From: Parvularcula sp038749595
Lineage (GTDB): Bacteria > Pseudomonadota > Alphaproteobacteria > Caulobacterales > Parvularculaceae
DNA length: 64,000 nucleotides
NCBI GenBank assembly: GCA_038749595.1
Contig: JBCDHW010000005.1
Location: forward strand, 1-64,000
Direction: 5' to 3'
Within the stretch, counting starts at the first letter, position 1, and each line of letters starts with the position of its first letter. Below are positions 44,213-53,861 of this stretch, piece by piece. The notes beneath the pieces are model-generated. The model was not told the DNA's origin. It made no database searches and saw only the letters and a program-made list of their open reading frames with translations. A program made the position numbers and the translations under genes.

Positions 44213-45699
44213 TCCGCAGCCTCCATCATCGTCGGGCGCGACTCCTTCGGTTTAAACTGCATCACGCCGTCATCGAGCTTTGCGAATTTGGTGTCGATAT
44301 AGTCCATAATGTAGGACTGATGGTTCCTCCACGGACGACTATCGCCTTGCCGGGGGAACTGATCGATCCCGCGCGCGACATACCCGGCTTTCAAGTCGAT
44401 GGCAGGCTCTGGCCGAGGCGGAATAGCGCCCACTTCGGGCACAATCATGTCCGCACCCCGATCTTCCATCATTTTGATCAGTCGGCAGACATACCGGCAC
44501 GCAAGGTCCGTCTTCAGCGTCCAGGACGCGTTGGTATAGCCAAAAAGCGCGGCAAAGTTTGGCATACCCGAGAACATAAAGCCCTTATAAATAAAGCTAT
44601 TCTGGAACTGGGCTTGCTCGCCGTCGACGAACATCTTCATCCCGCCGAGGGGCAGCAATTTCAGGCCCGTCGCTTTCACAACGATATCGGCCTCAAGCTC
44701 CTTACCCGAAGACAGCTTCACGCTATTCTCCGTAAACGTATCAATGGTATCCGTCTCAATCGACGCATGTCCGTCGCGGATCGCGTGAAAAAGATCATTG
44801 TCCGGAACAAGACAGAACCGTTGGTCCCACGGGTTGTAGGTCGGCTTGAAATGCGGCTCAAGCGGCGTGTTCTCGCCGATCTCCTCACGGATGCCCTTTT
44901 CAACGAGCTTCCTCATCAAACCAGGGAAGCGCCGCGACAGCTGATAGGTCAGCGTACCCATCATCACCCTTTTGATCCGGAAGAACTTATAGGTCGCCGC
45001 AGGCGGCAGCACACGGCGCACAAAATCAAACCACGGATCTTTGGCGGGAAGCGACGCAATATAAGTTGGCGAGCGCTGCAACATCGTCACGTGCGCTGCT
45101 TTGTCGGTCATCGCGGGGACAATCGTCACCGCCGTCGCGCCGGATCCGACTACGACCACTTTTTTGTCGGTGTAATCGAGATCCTGGGGCCAGAATTGCG
45201 GCTCGATAATCTGTCCACGGAAGGCGTCTTCGCCGCCCATCATCGGCACGTGACCCGTCTTGTAGTCGTAATAGCCGCAGCATGAGAACAAGAACCGTGA
45301 ACGGACCATTTCAGTCCGTCCATCCGTGTACTGGATTTTCGATGTCCAGAGCGCGTCCTCGGAGTTGAACGAAATCTCCGTCACCCGCGCGCCGTAAGTG
45401 ATCTTCTTGTCGACGCCATATTCCGCCGCGGTATCCTCGATATACCCCTTAATCGACGCGCCATCGGTCAGCGATTTGGGCAAGTGCCACGGCCGAAATG
45501 GATAGCCCAGCGTGTACATATCGCTGTCCGACCGCACCCCGGGATAGCGGAACAGATCCCAAGTCCCGCCCATCCGTTCGCGCGCTTCAAACAGACGAAC
45601 AGACAGATGCGGAAGGTGGATTTTCAGACGGCTCGCCGCGCCAATACCCGAAAGGCCGGCGCCGATAATGACAACATCTTCGATGGCTTCGGCAGTCAT
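44209..45699 (-). CDS. Flavin-dependent monooxygenase (Baeyer-Villiger/EthA-like)
   Basis: The 496-residue FAD/NADPH monooxygenase has GAGLSGIGAASRL (FAD), GTWDLFRYPGVRSDSD and VVVVGSGATAVTIVPAM (NADPH) as in EthA-type enzymes that convert ketones to esters or S-oxidise thioamides. The Baeyer-Villiger fingerprint FxGxxxHxxxWP appears as FRGQIIEPQFWP, so the normally conserved His is Glu. Activity may therefore be altered. The gene forms an operon with the overlapping SDR gene. Confidence 0.85.
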   Translation of the reverse strand: MTAEAIEDVVIIGAGLSGIGAASRLKIHLPHLSVRLFEARERMGGTWDLFRYPGVRSDSDMYTLGYPFRPWHLPKSLTDGASIKGYIEDTAAEYGVDKKITYGARVTEISFNSEDALWTSKIQYTDGRTEMVRSRFLFSCCGYYDYKTGHVPMMGGEDAFRGQIIEPQFWPQDLDYTDKKVVVVGSGATAVTIVPAMTDKAAHVTMLQRSPTYIASLPAKDPWFDFVRRVLPPAATYKFFRIKRVMMGTLTYQLSRRFPGLMRKLVEKGIREEIGENTPLEPHFKPTYNPWDQRFCLVPDNDLFHAIRDGHASIETDTIDTFTENSVKLSSGKELEADIVVKATGLKLLPLGGMKMFVDGEQAQFQNSFIYKGFMFSGMPNFAALFGYTNASWTLKTDLACRYVCRLIKMMEDRGADMIVPEVGAIPPRPEPAIDLKAGYVARGIDQFPRQGDSRPWRNHQSYIMDYIDTKFAKLDDGVMQFKPKESRPTMMEAAE

Positions 45700-45773
45700 C
45701 GCTCTCCCTTTCGCGAGCGTTTGTTGATAGAGCCCGCGGACGCTTTTGTTTTGGCGATAAGAGAGCAGAGATC

Positions 45774-47459
45774 ATGACTGACACCAAGGCGTTTCTGGCA
45801 ATAACCCTTATCGCGCTGGCCGCATGTCAAACGGCGCAACCCCCCGTGGCGCCTGCGTTTGAGGTGCGTTCAGCGCTTCCCCCGGTTTCTGCAGAAACGG
45901 TGGAGCGCCATGTCGCAGCCTTGAGCGATGACGATTTTCTCGGCCGTGCGCCCGGCACGGAGGGCGGCCTGAAAACCCGCGCCTACCTCGTCGCGGAAAT
46001 GCAGCGGATTGGCCTCAAGCCCCTCGGCGACAGCTTCGAGCATCCCATTGCGTTGGTCAGCCGCACCCTTGACCCGGCCCAGTCGCGCGCGCGGGTCAGC
46101 ATGAGAGGCGGCTTCGACGATCTCAGCTACGGGCCAGAAGCGGTGTTTTGGTCAAAGCGCGACACCACCCGGCTCTCCGTCCAAGGATCAGAATTGGTCT
46201 TCGTCGGCCACGGTGTCGTGGCGCCGGAATATGGCTGGAACGACTATGACGGGCTCGATGCGCGGGGCAAAACGGTCGTTATACTGATCAACGATCCCGG
46301 TTTCCGACTTGAGGGCGAAGCGTTCCGGGGTCGGGCCATGACCTACTACGGCCGCTGGACCTACAAGTTCGAAGAGGCGGCGCGCCAAGGCGCGGAAGCG
46401 GCGATCATCGTCCACCAGACCGAGCCCGCCGCCTACGGCTGGGGCGTGGTCGAGGGCAGCTGGAGCGGTCCCCAACTCGACCTTCCGCGCACTGAAGGTG
46501 CAGAGCAGCCCGTCGCCGTGGAGGGGTGGATGACCCAAGAGCAGGCGGAAGCCCTGTTTTCCGCCGCTGGGCAGAGCTTTGAGGCGATGGAACAGGCCGC
46601 GTTGCGTCGCGATTTCAAGCCCGTAACCCTCGGCGATCTCACCTTCTCAGCGGAACTCTTCCAAGACATGTCAATCACCGAGAGCGCCAACGTTGCCGGT
46701 GTTCTTGAGGGCTCCGAGCGTCCCGACGAGTATATTCTCTATACGGCGCATTGGGACCATCTCGGCGTCGATCCCGAAGCGCAAGCGAACGGCGAAGACG
46801 GCATTTATAATGGCGCCGTCGACAACGCGACGGGGACGGGCGGCATCCTCGCCATGGCCGAGAGCTGGACCGCGTCGGGGATCGCGCCAAAGCGCAGCCA
46901 CATCTTCCTGGCCGTCACCGCGGAAGAATCGGGGCTCCTCGGATCAAGGGCGTTTGCATCGAACCCGCCGGTCTCCCTCGCCAAGATTGTTGGCGGCTTG
47001 AACGTTGATGGAATGCTCCCCACCGCCCCGGCCAAGGACCTCACGGTTTACGGCTTTGGCGCTTCGGAACTCGAAGACATCCTCGGCCTCGTCGCGGGAG
47101 AGCAAGGCCTGAGGCTCACACCCGACCCCGAGCCTCAGAAAGGCTATTTCTACCGCTCCGACCATATCGAATTCGCCAAGCGCGGTGTCCCGATGCTCTA
47201 CGTCGATAACGGCCGCGACTTAGTCGAAGGCGGAATCGCCGCTGGCGAAGCCGCCGCCGCGGCCTACCGCGCCGGCCCGTACCACGGGCCGACGGACGAA
47301 TACGATCCGAATACCTGGCGCTTTGACGGGATCGTCCAAGCCATGACCATCCTTCGCGACGTCGGCGTCGTCCTTAGTGAGGATCCAGCAAGGCCAAACT
47401 GGTATGAAGGTAACGAATTTCGCGCATTTCGCGATGCACAATTGCTGCAAGACGAGTAG
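45774..47459 (+). CDS. M28-family zinc aminopeptidase lipoprotein
   Basis: The 561-residue product has a lipoprotein signal (lipobox LAAC) and a protease-associated domain inserted in the N-terminal half (GSELVFVGHGVVAPEYGWNDY...). The peptidase domain has zinc ligands in AHWDHLGVD, GAVDNATGTGG, EESGLLGSRAF and FYRSDHIEFAKRGVP. It probably releases amino acids from peptides at the cell envelope. It is divergent from the monooxygenase gene, 74 bp away. Confidence 0.92.
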   Translation: MTDTKAFLAITLIALAACQTAQPPVAPAFEVRSALPPVSAETVERHVAALSDDDFLGRAPGTEGGLKTRAYLVAEMQRIGLKPLGDSFEHPIALVSRTLDPAQSRARVSMRGGFDDLSYGPEAVFWSKRDTTRLSVQGSELVFVGHGVVAPEYGWNDYDGLDARGKTVVILINDPGFRLEGEAFRGRAMTYYGRWTYKFEEAARQGAEAAIIVHQTEPAAYGWGVVEGSWSGPQLDLPRTEGAEQPVAVEGWMTQEQAEALFSAAGQSFEAMEQAALRRDFKPVTLGDLTFSAELFQDMSITESANVAGVLEGSERPDEYILYTAHWDHLGVDPEAQANGEDGIYNGAVDNATGTGGILAMAESWTASGIAPKRSHIFLAVTAEESGLLGSRAFASNPPVSLAKIVGGLNVDGMLPTAPAKDLTVYGFGASELEDILGLVAGEQGLRLTPDPEPQKGYFYRSDHIEFAKRGVPMLYVDNGRDLVEGGIAAGEAAAAAYRAGPYHGPTDEYDPNTWRFDGIVQAMTILRDVGVVLSEDPARPNWYEGNEFRAFRDAQLLQDE

Positions 47460-47492
47460 AGCGATCCCAGTTGCGAGGGGAACTGTCGAGCT

Positions 47493-48335
47493 ATGACCTA
47501 TCTGCCGATTTCAACCGAACCACCGTTTGTCATCGACCAGGACGCGATCCGCGCCAAAGGCACCGAGTTGCAAGAGGCACATCTTCACGCGGATCCCTTC
47601 CCCCACACGGTGATCGACGACTTCTTCCCGCAAGAGATCGTTCGCTACTGCCAAGAGAACTTCCCAGGCCAGCTCGGAAGCCAAGGCGACGAGTTCGACC
47701 GGGACCAAGAGCGTTTCAAGCGGAGCTTCCAGCCCGACGAGCTCGAGGATCCGGTCCTCCGCAACCTCTTCTATCACTTCAACAGCTTGCCATTCGTCCA
47801 AATGGTCGAGCGGATCACCGGGATTAAAGGTCTGATCCCAGACCCTTATTTCATCGGCGGCGGTTTCCACGAGACCCGCAACGGCGGGCACCTCTCGATG
47901 CACGCGGACTTCAACCACCACAAGCGGATGGATCTTGAGCGCCGGGTCAACGTCCTCATCTACCTCAACGAGGACTGGGAAGACGGCTTCGGCGGCGAAC
48001 TCGAGCTCTGGGATGAGCAGATGAAAGAGTGCCGCCAGCGGGTGGTGCCCGTTGCCGGCCGCTGTGTGATGTTCAACACCACCGGCGACTCCTACCACGG
48101 CCACCCCCACCCCGTGGCCCATCCGCGCGACGTCCCGCGCAGGTCAATTGCGCTCTATTATTACACCGCCACCTGGGATGGCTCGAAGGCGCACAAAACG
48201 ACGCAGTTCAAGGTGCGGCCTAATACCGAAGACCGCGTTGACTGGAAGGTCAGGACAACCGAAACGCTGAACGAAGTATTGCCGCCCATTTTGATGCGGC
48301 CGACCCGAAAAGTTCTAAATAAGGTGTTCCGCTGA
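47493..48335 (+). CDS. 2-oxoglutarate/Fe(II)-dependent oxygenase (prolyl-hydroxylase-like)
   Basis: The 280-residue protein has the double-stranded beta-helix iron site HxD in LSMHADFNHHKRMD and the distal His in DSYHGHPHPVAHPRDVPRRS, followed by RSIALYYYTATW. This arrangement matches P4H-like dioxygenases that often act on sugars or proteins in polysaccharide or tailoring contexts. The substrate is unknown. It begins 33 bp after the peptidase gene and ends 30 bp before cobS, so the three could be cotranscribed. Confidence 0.85.
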   Translation: MTYLPISTEPPFVIDQDAIRAKGTELQEAHLHADPFPHTVIDDFFPQEIVRYCQENFPGQLGSQGDEFDRDQERFKRSFQPDELEDPVLRNLFYHFNSLPFVQMVERITGIKGLIPDPYFIGGGFHETRNGGHLSMHADFNHHKRMDLERRVNVLIYLNEDWEDGFGGELELWDEQMKECRQRVVPVAGRCVMFNTTGDSYHGHPHPVAHPRDVPRRSIALYYYTATWDGSKAHKTTQFKVRPNTEDRVDWKVRTTETLNEVLPPILMRPTRKVLNKVFR

Positions 48336-48365
48336 AATCTCGGCGTGCACCGCTGAGGAGTGACC

Positions 48366-49355
48366 ATGAGCGCAGCGACGGACGTCGATCCGGGACGTGA
48401 ACCCGACACCACCCTTTCGGTCGCGGACACGTTTGGTATTCCGTCCAACATGCAGGTCCCGGCCTTTAAAGAGGGCGGAGACCACGTCCCCGTCGCCGAC
48501 GAAAGCTATCGCTTCGACCCGCAGACCACCCTCGCCATTCTCGCTGGGTTCGCTCACAACCGCCGGGTGATGGTCCAAGGCTACCACGGCACAGGCAAGT
48601 CGACCCACATCGAGCAAGTCGCCAGCCGCCTCAATTGGCCCTGTGTACGGATCAATCTCGACAGCCACGTCAGCCGGATCGACATGATCGGCAAGGACGC
48701 CATCGTCATCGAAGACGGAAAGCAAATCACTGCCTTCAAGGAGGGCATTCTCCCCTGGGCGTTCCAACGCCCGGTCGCCCTTGTCTTTGACGAATACGAC
48801 GCCGGTCGTCCTGACGTTATGTTCGTCATCCAGCGGGTTCTGGAAGCCGAAGGCCGCCTCACCTTGCTCGACCAGAACAAGGTGCTCACGCCACATCCGT
48901 CGTTCCGGCTGTTTGCCACCACCAACACGATCGGCCTGGGCGACACGACGGGTCTCTACCACGGGACCCAACAGATCAACCAAGGCCAAATGGACCGCTG
49001 GTCGATTGTCACGACACTGAACTATCTCCCGCACGAAGAAGAAACCAAGATCGTCTCCGGCAAGCTCCCCAGCTATCAAACCGAAGCGGGACAGAAGACC
49101 CTCGACGCCATGGTCCGGGTTGCCGATATGACCCGTAACGCCCTGATGGCAGGCGACATTTCAACGGTGATGAGCCCGCGGACGGTAATCACCTGGGCGC
49201 AAAATGCCGAAATTTTCGACGACATCGGATACGCGTTCCGCGTCACATTCCTCAACAAATGTGACGAGCTCGAACGGCCGCTGGTCGCGGAGTTCTACCA
49301 ACGCGCGTTCGGCGAAGACCTTCCCGAGGCAAGCCATCTGATCGACGTCGCCTAA
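48366..49355 (+). CDS. cobS: CobS-type AAA+ subunit of aerobic cobaltochelatase
   Basis: The 329-residue AAA+ ATPase matches CobS, which with CobT and CobN inserts cobalt into hydrogenobyrinic acid diamide. It contains Walker A GYHGTGKST, Walker B in VALVFDEYDAGRPDVMF, sensor FATTNTIGLGDTTGLYHGT and the C-terminal FLNKCDELERP. ATG 48366 is chosen, with GAGGAG just upstream. The usual partner cobT does not follow; the next gene is on the opposite strand. Confidence 0.9.
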   Translation: MSAATDVDPGREPDTTLSVADTFGIPSNMQVPAFKEGGDHVPVADESYRFDPQTTLAILAGFAHNRRVMVQGYHGTGKSTHIEQVASRLNWPCVRINLDSHVSRIDMIGKDAIVIEDGKQITAFKEGILPWAFQRPVALVFDEYDAGRPDVMFVIQRVLEAEGRLTLLDQNKVLTPHPSFRLFATTNTIGLGDTTGLYHGTQQINQGQMDRWSIVTTLNYLPHEEETKIVSGKLPSYQTEAGQKTLDAMVRVADMTRNALMAGDISTVMSPRTVITWAQNAEIFDDIGYAFRVTFLNKCDELERPLVAEFYQRAFGEDLPEASHLIDVA

Positions 49356-49382
49356 ACCCGGCTGCGTCGATCGCTACACTGA

Positions 49383-52136
49383 TCATCCGTGGGCGCCAAA
49401 ATGGTGCGACACGGCCAGGCTGATCCGGCGGCACTGCCCAAACGCGCGTTCGAGCGGCGCAATCGTCTCGCGTTCGATCGCCTCATACCCCGCGTCGCTG
49501 CCGTCATCATCGGCAGGTTCATCGAAGAGTTTCCGAACTTCCGACGATTGGCGCTGGGGAAACCCGATCCGCAATTGGTCCACCGCACGCGGAACATCCA
49601 ACGCCAAGATCTCGTTGAGCACCTCATCGCGGGAGAACCCACCCGCCCGCGCGAACGTTGGCAGCCGCGCACCAAGCAAAAACATGTGCTGAATCAACGC
49701 CAACCGAAGCGCATGCAGCAAATCGAGATTGAGCGGCGAACGACCAAGCGCCTCAAACCCCATCGCCTCAAGCCCCCGCTGCAGCTTGATCGCACCGGGC
49801 CGCAAACGCGCCGCCAGCTCAAGCGCGGCAAAATACCGGCGATCTTTCACAAGGTGCGCGGCCAAGTCGCCACACGGCCGCTCCAAGTAGGGCTCACCGC
49901 CAGCGCTCGGCCGAGTCGCCCAAAAACTCCCGTCATAAAGCTTCATATACGCGATCAGCGTCTTCATATCCGACAACTGAACCGCCCGCGCGGCCAGGCT
50001 CATTAGTCGACGAAAGCGGTCCGATGCCTGGTATAGCTCCGTATACGCCTCGGTCTCTCGACCAATCGCCTCGCCAACCCCAGCGTGAATATTAGCAACA
50101 TAACCAATCTGTTGCAGGCTGCCGTTATGAGAGATCGCACGAATACTCCTGAGACTGAGCTCTTCTTCAGACGAGCGCTCGAACTGGCGCTTCGTCTTCC
50201 GCGACCCCGCAACAGGCAAGAGCGCAAGCCCCGGTCCCATCGCGACCATAGCCATCGCCTCTTCACCGAAGAGGACCATCTGTTCCCTCTGCACCGAGTT
50301 GTAAAAATCGAGGCTAGCCTCCGTACGCCGATAAAACGGATCACTCTCTTGCTCGTCCGTATACCGTGCTTTTAACAGACCCGCGAGAACGGCCTCCGCG
50401 CTCTCCGGCGATGCAAACCATGCGTATCCGTCCCCGCCCTGAAAGCTAATCTCGTGATTGAGCCGAATGTCGCTCTCGCGAAACCGGCCCCGCGCCCAGG
50501 GCGACATCGCGTAACAACTCCGGTCGAGGATCGACGACGGATGACCACCGCGCCCCATACTCTCGCCGTGGGTGTTGAAAATCACGGCCTCAAGCTTCTC
50601 TAATCCCTGCCGCTGCATCTCTCGCGCCAACTGGCTCTGCAGCCGTTCGATCGCCATCGTTGCGGGGAGCTGGCCCATAAATCGTCCGGCGTCGGAGAAC
50701 CCGGCTTCAATCGGAACGCGTCCGCGCTGCTCGACCTGGGCGCGGTAAGCCGGTTGTTTCAGCAGCACATTAAGGATACGGCCGCTCCGATCAAAACTGT
50801 CAGCCGTTTCAAAAAGTGGGCAAATATCAAGCGTATGACTAATTCCGTAGCGGCGCGCGAGGTATACCGCAGTGAGAACCGTCACCGGGTTCTCACATTC
50901 AGCGATCAGTAGACGGATGGGCGTATCTTCATCGATATGCTTCTGAATTTGCGCAGCCGCAATCACGATCCGTCGCGCCGACGATGTCTCCTCATCAAGG
51001 CTCGCAAAGTTCACGCGCTGCGGTTTCACCTCCGCCGCGGCCTGATTAATCGCGGTGAGCACAGAGTGGCCAAACAAATCCGCATCGTGATCAATCGGCA
51101 GTAACGACCGCGCCGCGTTTCGAATTTGCGACGCATTCAGACGAAAATGCACCTCTGCAAGGCCCAGGCCCCGCGTCTGCATCAAGGCCGCGATCGACAA
51201 CAGGCCGATCGCGTCGTCCGGCTCCGCCCCTTGAGCCGCCGCGCGAAGGTCAGCAATAATAGACCGCAGCGACGTCAATCGCCCTTCCCCGTCAGCGGTC
51301 AACGCATTGGCCGCCCCGGCAACACCGGTAGGTGTACGGAGCGCTTCATCATCCGAGAACCGCTCGCTGTGAACCTGCGCTGCGCGGTATGCTTTGTCGA
51401 TCGCCTCAAGCACGGGGGCAACCCCAGGAACAGCGCTAAACTGTTGCAAACGCTCACAATAATCTCCAAGAGCAGATGCTTTTTCGATCAGCCGATGGCG
51501 GAAGATCCGTGTCCAACTGATATCTTGCCGCCCGTCGAGATCGTAGCCGACCCAGGTCGCAAGACCAATCGGACACGGTAAGAGTTCTCGGAAACCGTCG
51601 CCGATCTGCTCGCGTGCAGCGTGCAACGTGGCGGCGCTCGTCTGAACGACAGCTTGCGCTGCGGAACGCAGTGCACGGACGGCCTCGCAGTGCTCGTCGT
51701 CGAGCGAAATCTGCGCGCGCGTTTCGGTGGCCCGTTCAATCGGCACTCCGCCGCGGAGGGCACCTCCTCCCTCCGGCCCCATGGAGAACGTTGGGTGGCC
51801 GGTGAACACCACCGTCTCCACCGGACGCGCAGTTCGCTCGGCGATCTCATCCGCTGTCGCCGCATCACCGATCAGCAGACGGACGGCCTCCGATAGAGTG
51901 CCCGCGTTCTCAAGGTAAGCCTCTCCGCGCTTTTGACGGGCAAGCGCCGCGTCAGCGGACAGCACAGAAATCATCGCTTCGGTCTGGTCGAGCGAGAGCC
52001 GTCCGCTCTCAATCTCCTGGCTCAACTCGTGGGACAAACGCCGTACCGGGTTGGCGAGCGGATCGCGTTCAAGCTCCGTTCGGAGCTCCTTCAATCGTTC
52101 CGTAAGCTGATTGATTTGCTTCTGCGTATCGGCCAT
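49383..52136 (-). CDS. Phosphoenolpyruvate carboxylase family protein with altered catalytic motifs
   Basis: The 917-residue protein has the length and overall layout of PEP carboxylase. However, key motifs differ. TAHPTE is TGHPTFSM, the GGDRDGNP-like region is GYDLDGRQDISW, GYSDSxKDxG is GFSDAGRFMG, and the FHGRGGxxGRGG loop is FNTHGESMGRGGHP. The catalytic His and Arg of FHGRGG and the Lys of SDSxKD are therefore replaced, while the GRGG loop remains. It probably does not fix bicarbonate in the usual way. It stands alone, 27 bp from the convergent cobS gene. Confidence 0.75.
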   Translation of the reverse strand: MADTQKQINQLTERLKELRTELERDPLANPVRRLSHELSQEIESGRLSLDQTEAMISVLSADAALARQKRGEAYLENAGTLSEAVRLLIGDAATADEIAERTARPVETVVFTGHPTFSMGPEGGGALRGGVPIERATETRAQISLDDEHCEAVRALRSAAQAVVQTSAATLHAAREQIGDGFRELLPCPIGLATWVGYDLDGRQDISWTRIFRHRLIEKASALGDYCERLQQFSAVPGVAPVLEAIDKAYRAAQVHSERFSDDEALRTPTGVAGAANALTADGEGRLTSLRSIIADLRAAAQGAEPDDAIGLLSIAALMQTRGLGLAEVHFRLNASQIRNAARSLLPIDHDADLFGHSVLTAINQAAAEVKPQRVNFASLDEETSSARRIVIAAAQIQKHIDEDTPIRLLIAECENPVTVLTAVYLARRYGISHTLDICPLFETADSFDRSGRILNVLLKQPAYRAQVEQRGRVPIEAGFSDAGRFMGQLPATMAIERLQSQLAREMQRQGLEKLEAVIFNTHGESMGRGGHPSSILDRSCYAMSPWARGRFRESDIRLNHEISFQGGDGYAWFASPESAEAVLAGLLKARYTDEQESDPFYRRTEASLDFYNSVQREQMVLFGEEAMAMVAMGPGLALLPVAGSRKTKRQFERSSEEELSLRSIRAISHNGSLQQIGYVANIHAGVGEAIGRETEAYTELYQASDRFRRLMSLAARAVQLSDMKTLIAYMKLYDGSFWATRPSAGGEPYLERPCGDLAAHLVKDRRYFAALELAARLRPGAIKLQRGLEAMGFEALGRSPLNLDLLHALRLALIQHMFLLGARLPTFARAGGFSRDEVLNEILALDVPRAVDQLRIGFPQRQSSEVRKLFDEPADDDGSDAGYEAIERETIAPLERAFGQCRRISLAVSHHFGAHG

Positions 52137-52247
52137 GTCGAGGCTCCAGGGCTTTCGCCGCAGAGCCTATCGAGCGTTTCGCTCCACGCCAACGGGGTCC
52201 GGTGCTACGGAAGCATTCAGGCGCCCCGAAGCACAAAAAGCTGAAGG

Positions 52248-53861
52248 TTAAGAACCGCTTCGCGCCGTCGCAAAGCCGCAGAAAGGCAGCAGATCAGGCG
52301 CCAGTTCGTGGCGCACGGGGCCCTCGTCACCGGCAAAATCAACCCCGAAGTCAAGGCGCGCTGCGCCCAATCCGCAGACATCGTCGAGGTTGAACCGGGC
52401 CTCCACGGTGCGTCCGCGCACCGAAGGCCGTTTTCGAATTGTCTCGCCATCATCGGCGTAAAACGATAGGCCGGATACGGATGATCGGCCTGCAGCACTT
52501 TCAATGGTCATCCGCACAAGGCCCGTCGGTCGCTCCGCTTCATCCAGACCAAGATGCATCTTCGCGACCAGCCCCTCGCCGAGATCTTTCTTCGCCAGCA
52601 GCAATTCTCCGTCCGGCACGTCGGGCCCTTGGAAACGGTCATACCACTGGGCGCAGAACACCATCGATGCGAACAAAACCGGCATCGTGGCGAATTGGGA
52701 TTTCGAAATCGCCGTGCTCTTGAGCCGCTTCCAGGTCAGCCACACACCGGTAATCGACAGGCCCGTCATGAACACGCCGAACACGAACCATATGAGCTTC
52801 GTCGGTAAACCCCCGAAAAACCCAAAATGCAACGGGTCCGCCATTTCGTTCAGCTGCACGAATGTGTTCGAGTCCCGCCATCGGAGAACTTTCAGGACTT
52901 CAAGGGACTCAGGGTCCAAATAGACCGTGTTCGATCGTTCCCGGGCAAGCGGATTGCCCACCATCCCCTGCACGGCGAAGGGCGCTGTATCGTAAGACGG
53001 CAAGATGATGTTGGTGACACGCAGCTGGGGATACGCCGCCTTAGCCGCTGCCACGACCTCATCGAGGCCCCGATCGTTGATCACGGGGCCCATCTCCACC
53101 ACCCGCTCGGCGGAGAGCCGCGGCCGGCTGCCGAATATATCCGAGTCCGTCATTTTGGCGTTGATGGCGACGCCGTATTCGACGAGATACCAAATGCCCG
53201 TGACGATGATCACGGCAAAGAACCAAATCCCCCACAGGCCCGCCGCTTTGTGCGCATCCCCCCACATGATCCGCGCGCCCTTGTCGGTGCGCACACGGAA
53301 GAGAAGCGTCTTCCAATTCCGTGTCGTCTTGAGACCCGTATAAAGAGAAATGGCGAGAACAAACCCAAGCGACGTGACCAAGGGCAGCCCGATATAATTG
53401 GGCATGAACAAGTAGCGGTGGAGATCACGGAACACCCGCTGCACCGTCAAAGGATGGGTCTCCCCGGTGACTTCGCCCGTCCACTGATTAACGTGGACGA
53501 AGGTCTGCCGCCCATAGGCGTCAACCACCCGCGCCCGATAGGCAAAGTGGTCGCCCTCCATTGCGCTCAGTGTCGTGATCGTCTCGCCCGGCGCATAGGC
53601 CTCGACGGCGGCTTGCATGGTGCCCCAAGAGACTTTCTCTCCGTCGGGGATCACCCGCATATCGTGTTGCATCAGCCAATCAATTTCGTGGCTGACAGTG
53701 GCCATGGTCCCGGTGAACAGGACCACGGCCATGATCAGTGCAAGGTGGAAGCCGAGCCAAGAATGAAGCGCGTAGAGCTGTTTACGGTTGCTCTTTTTCT
53801 TCGCCTTTTTCTTTGGTTGCGCCGCGGTCACCCGCGCCGATGTTGCCTCGGCTCCAGCCAT
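52248..53861 (-). CDS. PepSY-associated membrane protein (iron-uptake reductase-like)
   Basis: The 537-residue protein has an N-terminal membrane helix after a Lys-rich start (KQLYALHSWLGFHLALIMAVVLFTG), periplasmic PepSY-like segments, further membrane spans (about residues 160-230, 360-395) and two short C-terminal spans. PepSY_TM proteins next to TonB siderophore receptors are thought to help release or reduce iron in the periplasm. ATG 53861 overlaps the receptor stop, so the two are translated together. Confidence 0.85.
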   Translation of the reverse strand: MAGAEATSARVTAAQPKKKAKKKSNRKQLYALHSWLGFHLALIMAVVLFTGTMATVSHEIDWLMQHDMRVIPDGEKVSWGTMQAAVEAYAPGETITTLSAMEGDHFAYRARVVDAYGRQTFVHVNQWTGEVTGETHPLTVQRVFRDLHRYLFMPNYIGLPLVTSLGFVLAISLYTGLKTTRNWKTLLFRVRTDKGARIMWGDAHKAAGLWGIWFFAVIIVTGIWYLVEYGVAINAKMTDSDIFGSRPRLSAERVVEMGPVINDRGLDEVVAAAKAAYPQLRVTNIILPSYDTAPFAVQGMVGNPLARERSNTVYLDPESLEVLKVLRWRDSNTFVQLNEMADPLHFGFFGGLPTKLIWFVFGVFMTGLSITGVWLTWKRLKSTAISKSQFATMPVLFASMVFCAQWYDRFQGPDVPDGELLLAKKDLGEGLVAKMHLGLDEAERPTGLVRMTIESAAGRSSVSGLSFYADDGETIRKRPSVRGRTVEARFNLDDVCGLGAARLDFGVDFAGDEGPVRHELAPDLLPFCGFATARSGS

